Assembly: GCA_022760355.1 (NCBI GenBank)
Contig: JALEGB010000015.1
Coordinates: forward strand, 1-52,607
Direction of reading: 5' to 3'
DNA length: 52,607 nucleotides
Origin: Neomegalonema sp.
GTDB lineage: Bacteria; Pseudomonadota; Alphaproteobacteria; Rhodobacterales; Rhodobacteraceae
Part shown: positions 51,159 through 52,607 of the stretch, piece by piece
Layout of the letters: each line of letters starts with the position of its first letter
Numbering within the stretch: position 1 is the stretch's first letter
Program-made: the position numbers and the translations under genes
Notes under the pieces: model-generated
Told to the model about the DNA's origin: nothing
What the model saw: only the letters and a program-made list of their open reading frames with translations
Database searches by the model: none

Positions 51159-51242
51159 CACCCCTGCCCCTTGGCGCGGCCCCAGAAGGTCCGCCGCGCC
51201 AGGCCCGCCATCGCCGCAGACCGCCTTCAGAAAGGAAGCGTC

Positions 51243-52409
51243 ATGTCGCCCTGCCCCTTCCCCCTTCGCACATCGGCCGCATCGGCGCGCGCGCTCGCTC
51301 AGCTGCTGCTGCTTGTGATCTGCGTCGCCATCGCGCCCGTCCCCGTCGCCTCAGATGCGGCTGCGCAATCGCGGATCAAAGATCTGGTCGATTTCGAGGG
51401 CGTGCGCGGCAACAGCCTGATCGGGTTTGGCCTTGTGGTCGGCCTGGATGGCAGCGGCGACAGCTTGCGCACCTCGCCCCCAACTGAAACGGCGCTGGTG
51501 GGCATGCTGGAGCGGCTCGGCGTGAGCGTGGATGGCAAAACCCTCGGCGCCAAAAACGTCGCCGCCGTTATGGTGACGGCGACCCTGCCGCCCTTCGCCC
51601 GCAAAGGCTCACGGATTGACATCAATGTCGCCGCGGTTGGCGACGCAAAATCGCTCCATGGCGGAACGCTAATCCTGACCCCGCTGGCCGGCGTCGACGG
51701 CAAGATCTACGCGCTTGCGCAGGGCTCCGTTCTGGCTGGCGGCGTTAAGGCGAAAGGCGAGGCCGCTGAGGAGACAACCGGCGTGCCGACCTCGGGCACA
51801 GTGCCTGGCGGCGCCTTCATCGAAAAAGAGATCCCTTTCGACTACAAAAAACAGACCAGCATCAAACTGGCGCTGCGCGACGCTGATTTCACCACCGCGC
51901 GCCGTATTGAGGAGGCGATCAATCTGGCGATGGGCCGCCCGATTGCGATGATGCTGGATGGCGGCACGGTCAAGGTCAAAGCGGGCCCCAAAATCGCACG
52001 CTCGCCGGCGCATCTCGTTAGCCGCATTGAGAATCTGCCGGTGAAGCCGGCGATGAAGGCGCGCGTGGTGATTGACCAACGCTCCGGCACGATTGTCCTG
52101 GGCGCGGATGTTCGGATCAGTCCGGTCGCCGTGGCGCAGGGGAACCTCACCATCCGCGTGACGGAGCGGCCAACGGTGAGCCAACCGAGCCCGTTCTCTG
52201 AGACCGGCTCCACCGTCAAAGTGCCGAGCACCGACATCGATGTGGATCAAGCGGCGACGAAGCGAATGGCGGTGGTTCCCGCAAACACGACGCTGGCCGA
52301 TCTGGTCGACGGGCTGAACGCGCTCGGCGTGGGACCACGCGGCATGATTGACATTCTCAAGTCGATCAAAGCCGCCGGCGCGCTGCATGCGGAGTTGGTG
52401 ATCCATTAG
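51243..52409 (+). CDS. flgI: Flagellar P-ring protein FlgI
   Basis: 388 residues. Signal peptide (LAQLLLLVICVAIAPVPVAS region), then the family start SRIKDLVDFEGVRGNSLIGF and GLVVGLDGSGDSLRTSPPTE; C-terminus VPANTTLADLVDGLNALGVG. It forms the periplasmic bushing ring around the rod. The ATG at 51243 has AAGGAAG just upstream; the frame is open to 51171. The stop codon TAG is the first three bases of a repeat unit. Confidence 0.96.
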   Translation: MSPCPFPLRTSAASARALAQLLLLVICVAIAPVPVASDAAAQSRIKDLVDFEGVRGNSLIGFGLVVGLDGSGDSLRTSPPTETALVGMLERLGVSVDGKTLGAKNVAAVMVTATLPPFARKGSRIDINVAAVGDAKSLHGGTLILTPLAGVDGKIYALAQGSVLAGGVKAKGEAAEETTGVPTSGTVPGGAFIEKEIPFDYKKQTSIKLALRDADFTTARRIEEAINLAMGRPIAMMLDGGTVKVKAGPKIARSPAHLVSRIENLPVKPAMKARVVIDQRSGTIVLGADVRISPVAVAQGNLTIRVTERPTVSQPSPFSETGSTVKVPSTDIDVDQAATKRMAVVPANTTLADLVDGLNALGVGPRGMIDILKSIKAAGALHAELVIH

Positions 52410-52502
52410 GGTCGAAACCCCTTCATCGGACGCCGTCAGCCCGGTTTAGGGGCTTGTCGGCAAGAATATCGAGGCGCAGGCGGTGTGGCTCACCGTCAAG
52501 CC
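52407..52502. repeat. Dispersed intergenic repeat, copy B (first of a tandem pair)
   Basis: 96-bp unit starting TAGGGTCGAAACCCCTTCAT at the flgI stop codon. Similar to copy A (10121) over the first ~36 bp. Contains GGCGGTGTGG at offset 72, which recurs exactly 96 bp later in copy C. Non-coding as far as I can see. Confidence 0.65.
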
Positions 52503-52607
52503 TAGGGTGCGAACTCCTAAATCTGGTCGTCGCCAGCCCGTCAAACGCGCTTTTGGGGCAGGAAGCGGCGCGAGGGCGGTGTGGTTCCACCGGCGAGCGT
52601 CGCTGAC
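52503..52607. repeat. Dispersed intergenic repeat, copy C (second of the tandem pair)
   Basis: Begins TAGGGTGCGAACTCC, continues GTCGCCAGCCCGTCAAACGC (shared with copy A) and has GGCGGTGTGG again at offset 72. The unit runs to, or past, the window edge, so further copies may follow. Confidence 0.6.

Overview
The window is a GC-rich, gene-dense stretch of an alphaproteobacterial chromosome. The organism is Gram-negative and flagellated, and looks closest to the Caulobacterales/Parvularculales group (Hyphomonadaceae or Parvularculaceae-like). The evidence is a PopZ (DUF2497) homologue in the conserved order pcm-like, tolC, popZ, valS; a trimeric GatCAB amidotransferase; a ChvI-like regulator; DUF3141 and PAS_5-like proteins; and an alphaproteobacterial cheD/cheB/cheR arrangement. 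Taxonomy is inferred from gene content only. I see no rRNA, CRISPR array, transposase, integrase or prophage gene. The one clear compositional outlier is the AT-richer AraC-type regulator gene near 2.4-3.4 kb.

Layout. 0-3.4 kb: tRNA-Tyr, a TrmH/SpoU rRNA methyltransferase, a YHS-domain protein, and a PAS_5-like protein divergent from an AraC regulator. 4.2-8.3 kb: a FabI-like reductase, a DUF3141 (PHA-synthase-like) protein and an alpha/beta hydrolase, all on the plus strand. 8.3-17.3 kb: a minus-strand run read in the order pcm-like, tolC, popZ, valS, then a ThDP enzyme. 17.5-24.9 kb: cell-wall amidase, small hypotheticals, a DUF1330/HxlR divergent pair, ornithine decarboxylase with a long possibly structured leader, an RsuA/RluB-type pseudouridine synthase, a GNAT enzyme and a TadA-like deaminase. 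25-27 kb: a ChvI-like regulator whose receiver domain has lost key residues, followed by a CatB-like acetyltransferase and a secreted protein. 27-33.2 kb: UPF0173 hydrolase, a membrane protein, and the split gatC...gatA / gatB locus. 33.3-38 kb: TetR regulator with matching operator-like palindromes, a Tat-type MBL hydrolase, a YegD-like Hsp70 and a SAM methyltransferase. 38.1-45.9 kb: one chemotaxis operon on the minus strand, in transcription order fliM-like, STAS, cheY, cheA, cheW, a membrane protein, cheR, cheD, cheB, cheY, chained by 1-4 nt overlaps. 46.2-52.4 kb: divergent flagellar genes motB, flgE, flgK, flgL, flgI.

How it works together. The last 14 kb encode the signalling core (CheA/CheW/CheR/CheB/CheD and two CheY), a switch-complex component, the stator protein MotB, and hook, hook-junction and P-ring proteins. 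No receptor, motA or fliN lies inside the window. The most distinctive points are the FliM-like protein without the canonical CheY-P-binding N-terminus, encoded with a STAS protein in the che operon; the degenerate ChvI-like receiver; the greatly enlarged PopZ with three PPxY-type motifs; the FabI-like/DUF3141 pair; and a family of intergenic repeats, two copies of which form a 96-bp-period tandem after flgI.

Some gene starts differ from the longest open frame. They were moved to starts with a good Shine-Dalgarno sequence, and the alternative is stated in the entry.
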